Assembly: GCA_937942875.1 (NCBI GenBank)
Contig: CALEBT010000013.1
Coordinates: 1 to 64,000, forward strand
Source of the DNA: an uncultured Ignavibacterium sp.
GTDB lineage: Bacteria > Bacteroidota > Ignavibacteria > Ignavibacteriales > Ignavibacteriaceae
DNA length: 64,000 nucleotides
Reading direction: 5' to 3'
In this document: positions 35,110 through 44,246 of the stretch, in pieces
Position numbering within the stretch: the stretch's first letter is position 1
Layout of the letters: each line of letters begins with the position of its first letter
Notes under the pieces: model-generated
What the model saw: the letters and a program-made list of their open reading frames with translations, nothing else
Databases searched by the model: none
What the model was told of the DNA's origin: nothing
Program-made: the position numbers and the translations under genes

Positions 35110-36903
35110 TTACTTCATTAACATCATTTTCTTAGATGCTGTAAAGTTTCCGGCTGTAATTGTATAAACATACATTCCGGAGGAAAGATTTGATGCGTTA
35201 AAATTAACATCATAAGAACCAGCATCTTTTACTTCATTAACTAATGTTGCAACTTCTTTTCCAAGCATATCAAATACTTTGATAGAAACATTTGTTCTTT
35301 CAGCAACAGAGTAAGTGATTCTTGTACTTGGATTGAAAGGATTCGGATAATTTTGACCAAGTTCAAAACTATTTACAACCGGCGTATTATCTGCAGATAC
35401 TACATCAATATCAAAAGTAGTATAAACAATTGGATTATCTGTCAATACGTTATCGAATGGACCAACACCAGTTGTTAAATCTGCTAAATAAACAATATGT
35501 GCACGATATTTTGTAGCACTTACTTTTTCTAAATGCTGAGCAACTGTTCCATAAGTTTCAGAAACTGTATTACTCATTCCGGGGAATTTACCACCATATA
35601 CCCACGTGTCTCCACCATTGGTTGAGAATGCGTGATATAAATCTCTCCAATAATACATAGCTGGAGTTGCAGCGCCATTACTTGCAGTATCTAACCCACC
35701 CTGTGCATTTAACTGTGGGCCGGTCCAGATAACATAAACAACTGAACCATCTTCGTTAGTTGCAACTGATGGATATGATTGTCCGATTGCATTAGTTGGA
35801 TAATAATTTGAAATAGCTCTAATGGTATCAATAGCTCTTGAAGAAATTGATTTCCAGGTATTTGATGTTGAATTATAATACAACAATGGGAATTGTGCAC
35901 CGAGAGAAGTATCTCTTGTTGCATTAAAATATAATCCATAACCATTTGCAACAGCGTGGAAAACTCCATTATTTGCAATAGCTATATCAGTTTGAGCAAA
36001 GTTTTCAATTATCGGGGCAAAATTAGGAGTATGATAACCTACAACCTTATCAAATTCACCATCAACAGCAATTTTCTGAGCAGTCCAGTTAGTACCTCCA
36101 TTTGTAGATTTTATTACCCAGAAACAATCTGCTTCATTTGGATTTGCACCGCTATAAACGTGAGCACCACCACCAGTTGGGGTACCTTCAGCGTTTCCAA
36201 ACATTATTAAGTGTTGTTCGTTAAGTGACTTACTCATACCAACTTCAACACCACCATTGTTTGTCCACGATGAAATAAAACTTTTAATACTATCCCAATT
36301 TGTAAAAGACACGCCAAAATCTGTAGTTTTATAAAATTGATACTGAACTCTGCCACCAGATGTAGCCAAGAAGATATTACCACCTGACATTTGTACGGAT
36401 GGATCAGTTGAAGGGTCAAACTGTGCAGTTAAATATCCTGCACCACCATCCCAAATGGAAAGGCGGCTTGGAGTATGCCAAACCAAAGCAAGAGTGCCTG
36501 TACCATCACCAGTTAAACCTAAATCTATATGAGGCCAACCGCCAGCGCCATTGCTAACTGTTTGAGTAACCCAGGATGTACCTTCTTTTCTTGAGTGAGC
36601 AGCGTGTCTGGTTGCAGCACCCTGCCACGGACGAATCATATTAAAAAGATGAGGTTTTTGATTTGTAACGTCAAAAACTATTTGGTCACGAATGACTGAG
36701 TTTGAAAAATAATCGTAATTTGTAGTAATTACGGTTTCACCATTAATAATAGCCGGAGGAGCAATGTGTTTTTCAACGACGCTGCCAACAGCATTGTCAT
36801 CAGCCAATTGTCTGTAGTGAACCTTAACGGAACCGTCTTGTGCCATTGCTAAACTAGCAACGAAAAGAGTAACTAGAATAACTGTAAGAATGTTTCTAGT
36901 CAT
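35110..36903 (-). CDS. Secreted sialidase/BNR-like protein with type IX sorting domain
   Basis: This 597-aa protein has a signal peptide (MTRNILTVILVTLFVASLAM). The middle resembles a beta-propeller with Asp-box-like pieces (STNGGDTWVYGGKFPG; KSTNGGTNWTAQKI; KTTDFGVSFTNW). The last 90 residues form a canonical T9SS sorting domain, with ELGQNYPNPFNPSTRITYSV, then VSIKVFDMLGKEVATLVNEV, NASNLSSGMYVYTITAGNF and KKMMLMK. It should be secreted and surface-attached. A glycan or cell-surface ligand is possible but catalytic sialidase residues are not obvious. A strong RBS (AAGGAG) and a TTGACA-type promoter precede it, so it may be highly expressed. Confidence 0.85.
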   Translation of the reverse strand: MTRNILTVILVTLFVASLAMAQDGSVKVHYRQLADDNAVGSVVEKHIAPPAIINGETVITTNYDYFSNSVIRDQIVFDVTNQKPHLFNMIRPWQGAATRHAAHSRKEGTSWVTQTVSNGAGGWPHIDLGLTGDGTGTLALVWHTPSRLSIWDGGAGYLTAQFDPSTDPSVQMSGGNIFLATSGGRVQYQFYKTTDFGVSFTNWDSIKSFISSWTNNGGVEVGMSKSLNEQHLIMFGNAEGTPTGGGAHVYSGANPNEADCFWVIKSTNGGTNWTAQKIAVDGEFDKVVGYHTPNFAPIIENFAQTDIAIANNGVFHAVANGYGLYFNATRDTSLGAQFPLLYYNSTSNTWKSISSRAIDTIRAISNYYPTNAIGQSYPSVATNEDGSVVYVIWTGPQLNAQGGLDTASNGAATPAMYYWRDLYHAFSTNGGDTWVYGGKFPGMSNTVSETYGTVAQHLEKVSATKYRAHIVYLADLTTGVGPFDNVLTDNPIVYTTFDIDVVSADNTPVVNSFELGQNYPNPFNPSTRITYSVAERTNVSIKVFDMLGKEVATLVNEVKDAGSYDVNFNASNLSSGMYVYTITAGNFTASKKMMLMK

Positions 36904-36996
36904 TTTGATCTCCTTTTTTTTGTGAATGATTAGTTTTGGTTAATTAGTTAATAAAAATTACACTTTTAGTTAATTTCTTTTCAAATCACTATGAAA

Positions 36997-37023
36997 AATA
37001 TATTACAACAAAATTTTTGTCAA
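36997..37023 (-). promoter_or_regulatory. Likely promoter of the BNR-like T9SS gene
   Basis: On the minus strand TTGACA (37018-37023) is followed after 15 bases by TATATT (36997-37002) within TATATTTTTC, which also resembles a TAnnTTT -7 element. The start of translation lies about 90 bases downstream, after the site AAGGAG. Confidence 0.5.
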
Positions 37024-37105
37024 GTTTTTCGGTAATTTTTATTTTTTTTGTTGAAAATAATGATTTTTAAACAAAAGTCAAATCATTTTTAAGTACATAA
37101 ATTTT

Positions 37106-37432
37106 TTAATTAGTCATAAAAGGCTGAAGCTTACTTAAGATATTTGCCTTAGGAACAGCACCAACAATTGTATCAACAACTTTTCCATCCTTGAATATCA
37201 GCAAGGTTGGTATTCCACGAATACCATATTTAATAGAGGTTTCCTGATTAGAGTCAACATCCAGTTTACCAATCTTAACCTTTCCAGAAAGTTCATCAGC
37301 TAATTGTTCAACAATTGGTGCAATCATTTTACAAGGACCACACCAAACTGCCCAGAAATCAACCAGAACTGGAAGATTTGATTTTATAACTTCTTCCTCA
37401 AAATTTTGATCTGTAAAAGTATATGGTTTCAT
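37106..37432 (-). CDS. trxA: Thioredoxin
   Basis: This 108-aa cytoplasmic thioredoxin contains the active site WAVWCGPCKMIAP with redox cysteines 31 and 34, the cis-proline region RGIPTLLIFKDG and the conserved buried Asp in VDFW. Length is exactly typical. It would reduce disulfides in targets such as ribonucleotide reductase, with thioredoxin reductase encoded elsewhere. It lies 25 bp downstream of the enoyl-ACP reductase-like gene. Confidence 0.97.
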   Translation of the reverse strand: MKPYTFTDQNFEEEVIKSNLPVLVDFWAVWCGPCKMIAPIVEQLADELSGKVKIGKLDVDSNQETSIKYGIRGIPTLLIFKDGKVVDTIVGAVPKANILSKLQPFMTN

Positions 37433-37457
37433 AAATTTACCTTAATTATTTATTAAA

Positions 37458-38282
37458 CTAAATTAAACTATTGTTCTGACCAACATAATTAACAATATCT
37501 TCACCACCATCTGCGTGAATAACACTTCCGGAAATCCAATTACCACCATCTTTACATAATAATGAAACAATCTTTGCAACATCTTTCGGATCAGTTAGCC
37601 TTCCCATAGGATTTTTTCTTTTAGCAATTTCAATCATTTCTTTATTACCGGGAATTTTTCTCAAAGCAGGAGTATCTGTTACACCAGCCATAATAGCGTT
37701 TACCGAAGCCCTTGTATGACCAAGTTCCATAGCAAGTTGACGACAGTGAGATTCAAGCGCAGCTTTTGCCGCGGATACTGCACCATAAGATGGAATTACT
37801 GTGTGACTACCGGAACTTGTCATCGCAAAAATTCTTGATTCCGGTGCAAGCAGACCATTGGTATATACATCCTGAGTCCAATAAACAAGAGAATGAGCCA
37901 TAACATCCATGGTCATTTCAATCTGAGCTTTAGTAATTGCCTGCTCTGATGATTTAGGTATATATGGTCTTAGAGTTCCAAATGCAAGAGAGTGAACAAT
38001 AACTTTTATTTCTGGTTTTCCGGATAGTTTATTTTTTATTGAAGATATTATTTCATTTCTTTTTTCATCATCAGCAGCATTAGCATTAAAAAAAACTGCT
38101 TCACTTCCATAAGATTTAATTTCAGATATAATTCTTTCAACATTATGTAAAGTTGCCTGTCTATCTAAGTGAACGCCAAATATATTATAACCATCTTTAG
38201 CTAATTGCAGAGCAATTGCTTCACCGAAGCCTGATGAAGCTCCTAAGATTAAAGCCCAATTTAACCGTTCTATATTTTTCAT
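37458..38282 (-). CDS. Enoyl-ACP reductase-like SDR (FabL/FabI type)
   Basis: This 274-aa short-chain dehydrogenase begins with ALILGASSGFGEAIALQLAK, a GxxxGxG Rossmann motif more like FabL than FabI. The catalytic pair is Tyr166 and Lys173 in PSYGAVSAAKAAL, a Y-x6-K spacing characteristic of enoyl-ACP reductases rather than the Y-x3-K of ordinary SDRs. MGRLTDPKDVAKIVSLLC and GSVIHADGGEDI complete the fold. It probably catalyses the last step of fatty acid elongation. I leave the symbol open because FabI and FabL cannot be fully separated by eye. Confidence 0.85.
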   Translation of the reverse strand: MKNIERLNWALILGASSGFGEAIALQLAKDGYNIFGVHLDRQATLHNVERIISEIKSYGSEAVFFNANAADDEKRNEIISSIKNKLSGKPEIKVIVHSLAFGTLRPYIPKSSEQAITKAQIEMTMDVMAHSLVYWTQDVYTNGLLAPESRIFAMTSSGSHTVIPSYGAVSAAKAALESHCRQLAMELGHTRASVNAIMAGVTDTPALRKIPGNKEMIEIAKRKNPMGRLTDPKDVAKIVSLLCKDGGNWISGSVIHADGGEDIVNYVGQNNSLI

Positions 38283-38338
38283 TTACTAATTCCTACTTAT
38301 TCGTAAACAGTGGAGCAATAATACTAAATAGAAAAAAT

Positions 38339-41300
38339 CTACACAAGATTTGATGACTTGGGTTTCAGAACTATGGAGTCTTCACCAAAAAGTTTTTCAA
38401 CTTTTTCAATGAATTCATAATCTATTTTAACACGAAAATTTTCTATTGAATATAAGTCAACTTTAGAACCATTTTCAGATAAAGCAATGTAAACAGGAAT
38501 ATTTCCTTCGTGGTTAATAAAAATATTTTTTAATTCTGAAAATCTTTTTTCATCAACAGAATTTTTATCAATCATAATTTTCACACTTTCAACAAGCTCA
38601 TCATTGGCTTTTTTGATTGGAATAATTTTGTTTATCTGAATTTTAACCGAGTCGCCACTGCTTTCAAGATTACCGATGGCTACAATTACTTCATCTTCAC
38701 GAATATATTTTTCATACTCTTCAAATGTTTTTGAGAAAACAATACACTCACAAGAACCTGTAAAATCATCTAAATTAAAAAATGCCATTGGCTTGTTTGA
38801 TTTATCGAGTTTAGTTTTAAGAGCTGTAATAACCCCGCACGCTGTAACATTTCCTTCAATTTCAAATTCTTCGGTTTCACCAAGATGAATGGTGGAAAAG
38901 GATTCATACTCAATTTCATATCTTCTGAGTGGATGGTCAGAAATATAAAATCCTACAACTGTTCTTTCCTTAGAAAGTTGAATATCTTTATTCCAGTTTT
39001 TGATTTCAGGAAGTTTTGGTTCGCTAAGTTTTATATCCTCAGAATCAGCAAATAAACTGTCTGATAGATTTATTTTGGAGTTCTGAACTTTATGTGCAAA
39101 ATCTAAAACTATCTCAACTGATTCGAAAAGTTGTGCTCTGTTTTTATGCAACAAATCAAATGCACCAGCTAAAATCAGACCTTCAATAGCCCTTTTGTTA
39201 ACAATACGAGTATCTACATTAATACAGAAATCGAAGATGCTTGTAAAATCTCTGTTCAGTTTTTCTCTTGCAGAAATAATTTCTTTAACTGCGGGAATCC
39301 CAACATTTTTAATCGCTGCTAATCCAAAAACTATCTCACCATTTATAACATCAAAATAGATTGAAGGCTTATTTACATTTGGAGGGAGAACTTTAATTTT
39401 AAGCTTTCTACAATCTTCCAGAAACTTTGTTACTTTCTTTGTATCGCCGAATTCATTTTTAAGATTTGCTGCAAGAAATTCTGCGGTATAGTGAGCTTTA
39501 AGATATGCTGTTTGATATGCGACGTGGCTATAGGCAATTGCGTGACTTTTATTAAATCCATAATTGGCAAATTCGAAGATGTTATCAAAAATTTTCTCAG
39601 CAATTTTTTTATCAATTTTATTTTTTTCTGCTCCGTCCAGAAATTTTATTTTTTGTTCCTTCATTGCAATGAGGTCTTTTTTACCCATCGCTTTGCGAAG
39701 ATTATCAGCTTCGGCTAAAGACATTCCACCAATTTTGTTAGCAATTTGAATTACCTGTTCCTGATAAACTATAATTCCGTAGGTTTCACGAAGTATTGGT
39801 TCCATCATTGGGTGAAGATACTCAGTTGCCTGCTCTTTAAATTTACGTTTAATGAAGTCATCAATAAATTTCATTGGGCCTGGTCGGTACAAAGCATTCA
39901 TAGCAGCAAGGTCTTTTATTGACGATGGTTTCAGTCTTTTTAAATATTCTCTCATTGGTGCAGATTCAAACTGAAATATTCCGGTTGTCTGACCTTTTCT
40001 AAAAAGATTGTATGTGGCTTCATCATCAAGAGGGATATTGTCTATATCTATTTCAATCCCATAATTTCTCTTAACCATATCAATAGTATCTTGAATAATT
40101 GTCAATGTTCTTAAACCAAGGAAATCCATTTTCAACAAGCCAACTGATTCTAAATCCTTCATATTATACTGAGTGACAATTTCTTCCTGAGAAGTTGTTT
40201 TGGCAAGAGGAGAATAATTGCTCACATCATCCGGAGTAATTACAACACCAGCAGCATGCTTTGATGAATTTCTTACCATTCCTTCAAGTACTTTTGCATA
40301 TTTAATCAAATCAACAATTTGTTGATCATCAGATTCCTTCACCCATTTTAATTCAGGAACTTCTGCTAATGCCTGATCAATAGAATAAACTTTTCCAAAT
40401 TTTGAAGGAATAAATTTCGTAATCTTATTTACTGTTGGAATAGGGATTTTTAATACCCGTGCAACATCTCTTATAACTGCTTTGGAGGATAAAGTATTAA
40501 AAGTAACTATCTGGCTTACACAATTATGACCATATTTGTTTTTGACATATTCAATTACCTCTCCTCTTTTATCATCAGCAAAATCCACATCAATATCGGG
40601 AAGCGATTTTCTTGATGGATTAAGAAATCTTTCAAATAGTAAATCATAATTGAGAGGATTAATATTTGTGATTCCAAGTGCATAAGCAACAAGACTTCCT
40701 GCAGCACTTCCTCTTCCCGGTCCAACAGGAATTCTTTTCTCTTTAGCTGCGTTAATAAAATCCTGAACTACAAGAAAATAACCAGAAAATCCCATTTGTT
40801 TAATTGTATCAAATTCATATTCAAAACGCTTTTTAATTTCAGGAGTAACTTCGGAAATTTTTTTATGTAAGCCATCGACAGCAAGCTCATATAAATAATC
40901 ATCAAGATTTTTAGAATTAGATTCTGGCGGGATTGAAAATTTAGGGAAGAAATGTTGTTCCAAGTTCAAGTTGAGATTAATCTTTTCATCTATTTCTAAT
41001 GTATTCTCAATTGCATCTTTGTGTTTTTTGAAAATTTTCTTCATCTGTTCAGGTGATTTGAAATAAATTTCATCTGTTCCATACTTTAACTGTCTGTAAT
41101 CATAATCATTTTTATCAGAAAGAAGAAGCAGAATATTATGTGCAATTGAATGTTCTTTCTCAATGTAATGACAATCATTTGTAGCAATCAGCTTTATACC
41201 CAATTCTTTAGAAAGACGCGGCATATGCTCAAGAATTGGTTGTTCAATTTCTAATGAATGATCCTGAATCTCTAGGTAAAAATCGTCTCCAAATATTTCT

Positions 41301-41812
41301 TTATAAGTTATTGCCGTTTCTTTTGCTTTAACTAAATCGCCGTTAACTATATGAGATGAAATTATTCCGGCAGGACAAGCTGAGGTACAGATTATTCCTT
41401 CACTATGCTTTCTTAAAACTTCCAGATCAATTCTTGGTCTGTAATAATATCCTTCAAGAAAACCTATGGTTGACAGTTTAACAAGATTGGAATATCCTGT
41501 TTCATTTTTTGCTAAAAGAAGTAAATGGTGATAAGGCTTGGTTTTTTTTCTGCCGGGAATTTCTTCAGCTTTGCTTTTATCGAATCTGCTTCCTTCTTTT
41601 ACTATGTAAGCTTCCATTCCAATTATCGGCTTAATGCCTTCCTTCTTAGCCTTTTTATAAAACTCAATTGCTCCGAACATCACACCGTGATCAGTAATTG
41701 CAACAGATTTCATATCGAACTTTTTGGCAGCACCGATTAGTCCTGAGACTGTACAAGCACCATCCTGAAGACTATAATGAGTATGGTTATGTAAATGAAT
41801 AAAATCTGACAT
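38339..41812 (-). CDS. dnaE: DNA polymerase III alpha subunit
   Basis: This 1157-aa replicative polymerase has a PHP domain (FIHLHNHTHYSLQDGACTVS; VAITDHGVMFGAIEFYKKAK), the palm with PVGPGRGSAAGSLVAYALGI and LPDIDVDFADDKRGEVIEYV (catalytic aspartates), fingers FESAPMREYLKRLKPSSIKD and LYRPGPMKFIDDFI, and a C-terminal helix-hairpin and OB-fold region (TACGVITALKTKLDKSNKPM). Length agrees with the DnaE1 class. It is a single gene with no obvious coupling to its neighbours. Confidence 0.98.
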   Translation of the reverse strand: MSDFIHLHNHTHYSLQDGACTVSGLIGAAKKFDMKSVAITDHGVMFGAIEFYKKAKKEGIKPIIGMEAYIVKEGSRFDKSKAEEIPGRKKTKPYHHLLLLAKNETGYSNLVKLSTIGFLEGYYYRPRIDLEVLRKHSEGIICTSACPAGIISSHIVNGDLVKAKETAITYKEIFGDDFYLEIQDHSLEIEQPILEHMPRLSKELGIKLIATNDCHYIEKEHSIAHNILLLLSDKNDYDYRQLKYGTDEIYFKSPEQMKKIFKKHKDAIENTLEIDEKINLNLNLEQHFFPKFSIPPESNSKNLDDYLYELAVDGLHKKISEVTPEIKKRFEYEFDTIKQMGFSGYFLVVQDFINAAKEKRIPVGPGRGSAAGSLVAYALGITNINPLNYDLLFERFLNPSRKSLPDIDVDFADDKRGEVIEYVKNKYGHNCVSQIVTFNTLSSKAVIRDVARVLKIPIPTVNKITKFIPSKFGKVYSIDQALAEVPELKWVKESDDQQIVDLIKYAKVLEGMVRNSSKHAAGVVITPDDVSNYSPLAKTTSQEEIVTQYNMKDLESVGLLKMDFLGLRTLTIIQDTIDMVKRNYGIEIDIDNIPLDDEATYNLFRKGQTTGIFQFESAPMREYLKRLKPSSIKDLAAMNALYRPGPMKFIDDFIKRKFKEQATEYLHPMMEPILRETYGIIVYQEQVIQIANKIGGMSLAEADNLRKAMGKKDLIAMKEQKIKFLDGAEKNKIDKKIAEKIFDNIFEFANYGFNKSHAIAYSHVAYQTAYLKAHYTAEFLAANLKNEFGDTKKVTKFLEDCRKLKIKVLPPNVNKPSIYFDVINGEIVFGLAAIKNVGIPAVKEIISAREKLNRDFTSIFDFCINVDTRIVNKRAIEGLILAGAFDLLHKNRAQLFESVEIVLDFAHKVQNSKINLSDSLFADSEDIKLSEPKLPEIKNWNKDIQLSKERTVVGFYISDHPLRRYEIEYESFSTIHLGETEEFEIEGNVTACGVITALKTKLDKSNKPMAFFNLDDFTGSCECIVFSKTFEEYEKYIREDEVIVAIGNLESSGDSVKIQINKIIPIKKANDELVESVKIMIDKNSVDEKRFSELKNIFINHEGNIPVYIALSENGSKVDLYSIENFRVKIDYEFIEKVEKLFGEDSIVLKPKSSNLV

Positions 41813-41937
41813 CTTATTATCTAGTTGGATAAAATGGTTAGAAAGACTACTTCAATTTTAAAGATTTTTCTCTTTAAATCAATGTAACGAAAAAAATTAA
41901 TTTCAGAAAAAGAAAACCCCCAATTTCAAAAAAAATT

Positions 41938-43245
41938 TTATCTGATAAAAAGCAACTGAATAAGTATAAAAACCGGCAACAAGAATATCAGAGAAAATTT
42001 GAACATATAACTAAAGAAATCCGGCATTTTGATATTATTTTCTTCTGCAACTGCTTTCACCATAAAATTCGGTCCGTTTCCAATATAAGTCATTGAACCA
42101 AATAAAACTGAAGCTACAGATATTGCTACTAAAATATTCTCTGGAATTCCGGCAACTATCGCGCCGGTCTTTATTCCAAGTCCAACTGCCAATGAATGAA
42201 AAGTAACCGCTGTAGGCGTATTATCCAAAAAACTACTAAGTAAACCAGTATAATAATAAAATTGTGGAGGAGTGTTTACACCAAGAGTTTTTGCGTGAGA
42301 CTGCAAATACATTAAAGCCGGAATCATTGTAAAAAAAATACCTAAAAACAAATAAGCTACTTCCTGAATCGGATGCCAGGTAAAGTTATTTTGTTTCCTT
42401 AAATTATTTTCAGTGAATTTTAGCGAAAGTAAAGCCATTGAGAGGATGACTATTTCTCTGATGAATTTGAAATATTCATTGGATTTTACAAAAGGTAAAT
42501 AGAACTCATTCAAAAATTCGACTGATAAAACTACACCAATAAGAAAAATAAAATTTCTTTTTCCTTGAATTTTAATTGATTTAATATTTGTTTTATCTCT
42601 TTTAATTGCCTCAATAGGTTCTTTCTTATAATAATAAGAATCAATAATAAAATAGATAGTAAGTAAAATAGCATTTGTAAAAAACCATTCAACATCCAAA
42701 GTGAAGAACCATTCAAAAGGGGCACCGCGCAGATACATCATAAAAAGCGGAGGATCTCCAAGTGGCGTTAACAAACCACCACAATTTGCTACTACAGCAA
42801 TAAAAAAAAGAATGGTATGAACTTTAAAGGTTCTTTCTTTATTAGTCTGAATTACTGGTCTGATTAAAAGCATTGCTGCTCCGGTAGTTCCCATAAAAGA
42901 AGCCAGCACTGCTCCAATTCCCAGAAAAATTGTATTGATTGAAGGTCGGGCTTCAATATCCCCCGTTAATAAAATCCCACCTGTAATTGTAAAAAGCGCT
43001 CCCAATAAAATTATGAAAGGCACATAATCAAAAAGCATCGTGTGAATTATTTCGTGAGTAAAACCATTAATCAGAAGAAAAATTAAAACCGGAATACTCA
43101 ATACAATTGAGATTATAAGTTTATTGCTGTTCTTTTCCCAGAAATGATTCCACTTTAGTGGCAAAACAGCAATTGCCCCAAGCATTAATACAAATGGAAT
43201 AATTGAATAAATTGTTACGGTTGAATAATCTGCGTGTTGTTCCAT
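41938..43245 (-). CDS. Na+/H+ antiporter of the NhaD/ion-transporter superfamily
   Basis: This 435-aa polytopic protein has about 11-12 membrane segments. NCGGLLTPLGDPPLFMMYLR (residues 155-174) and DNTPTAVTFHSLAVGLG in the second half are the paired hairpin motifs of NhaD-type antiporters and related CitM/ArsB proteins, with SMTYIGNGPNFMVKAVAEEN. Proton-coupled sodium export is the likely role. It lies 39 bp downstream of the ornithine carbamoyltransferase gene on the same strand. Confidence 0.85.
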   Translation of the reverse strand: MEQHADYSTVTIYSIIPFVLMLGAIAVLPLKWNHFWEKNSNKLIISIVLSIPVLIFLLINGFTHEIIHTMLFDYVPFIILLGALFTITGGILLTGDIEARPSINTIFLGIGAVLASFMGTTGAAMLLIRPVIQTNKERTFKVHTILFFIAVVANCGGLLTPLGDPPLFMMYLRGAPFEWFFTLDVEWFFTNAILLTIYFIIDSYYYKKEPIEAIKRDKTNIKSIKIQGKRNFIFLIGVVLSVEFLNEFYLPFVKSNEYFKFIREIVILSMALLSLKFTENNLRKQNNFTWHPIQEVAYLFLGIFFTMIPALMYLQSHAKTLGVNTPPQFYYYTGLLSSFLDNTPTAVTFHSLAVGLGIKTGAIVAGIPENILVAISVASVLFGSMTYIGNGPNFMVKAVAEENNIKMPDFFSYMFKFSLIFLLPVFILIQLLFIR

Positions 43246-43284
43246 AAAAATCCCGATTTAAATATTGCTTATTAAATGATATGA

Positions 43285-44217
43285 TTACATAACCAAAGCC
43301 ATAATAGCTTTCTGAACGTGAAGCCTGTTTTCTGCCTCATCAAAAATTACAGAGTTTGGAGAATCAGCAACTTCATCCACAACTTCTTCACCACGATGAG
43401 CTGGCAGACAGTGCATAAATAAGTAATCATCTTTTGCGTGTTTAACTAATTCCTGATTGACCTGAAATGCCTCAAATTTTTTCTTACGTTCAGCAGCTTC
43501 GCTTTCCTGTCCCATACTTGCCCAAACATCTGTGTAAACAATATCAGCATCTTTAACCGCCTGAACAGGGTCTTCAAGAATTTCAATTTTACTTCCCATA
43601 TAAGAAGCAAACTTCATAGCATTATCAACAATTTCTTTATTCGGTTTATAACCTGAAGGAGAAGCAATTGCAATATTCATCCCGACTTTTGAACAACCAT
43701 TCAACAGACTGTGAGCCATATTATTTCCATCACCAATGTATGCCAATTTCAATCCCTGAAGAATTCTTTTCTTTTCAAGAACTGTAAATAAATCTGTCAA
43801 AACCTGACAAGGGTGTAATAGATCTGTAAGTCCATTGATAACAGGAATATCAGCATACTTTGCTAATTCAACGACATCTGAGTGAGCGAATGTTCTGATC
43901 ATAATTCCATTTAAATATCGAGAAAGAACTTTTGCTGTGTCTGAAATACTTTCACTTGTTCCGAGTTGTAAATCATTCGGACCAAAATACATTCCTATTC
44001 CGCCAAGTTGATAAATTCCTGTTTCAAAAGAAACCCTTGTTCTTGTTGAACGTTTTGTGAAAATCATTCCCAGAGTTTTTCCTTCTAAAAGACGATGAGG
44101 TTCATTCGTATATAGTTTCTGTTTAAGGGATTTAGCAACATCAAATATTTCATAAATTTCTTCTATCGAAAGATCCGCTATGGATATTAAATCTTTGCCT
44201 TTCATATTAACTGCCAT
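43285..44217 (-). CDS. argF: Ornithine carbamoyltransferase
   Basis: This 310-aa enzyme joins carbamoyl phosphate and ornithine to citrulline, or works in reverse in arginine fermentation. STRTR (residues 57-61) binds carbamoyl phosphate, with HPCQ near 136, the ornithine-recognition loop DVWASMGQESE and HCLPAHRGEEV near 270. AGGAG sits 6 bases before the first ATG. It follows carbamate kinase by 29 bp, and that pairing hints at the catabolic direction (arcB), but the sequence alone does not settle it. Confidence 0.95.
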   Translation of the reverse strand: MAVNMKGKDLISIADLSIEEIYEIFDVAKSLKQKLYTNEPHRLLEGKTLGMIFTKRSTRTRVSFETGIYQLGGIGMYFGPNDLQLGTSESISDTAKVLSRYLNGIMIRTFAHSDVVELAKYADIPVINGLTDLLHPCQVLTDLFTVLEKKRILQGLKLAYIGDGNNMAHSLLNGCSKVGMNIAIASPSGYKPNKEIVDNAMKFASYMGSKIEILEDPVQAVKDADIVYTDVWASMGQESEAAERKKKFEAFQVNQELVKHAKDDYLFMHCLPAHRGEEVVDEVADSPNSVIFDEAENRLHVQKAIMALVM

Positions 44218-44246
44218 AAATAACTCCTTATATTTTTAATAATTGT

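Noticed and set aside
41857-41878. AT-rich hairpin between dnaE and the antiporter gene as terminator
   Set aside because: The TTTAAAGA/TCTTTAAA stem has only two G-C pairs and lies in AT-rich DNA, where such matches are expected by chance.
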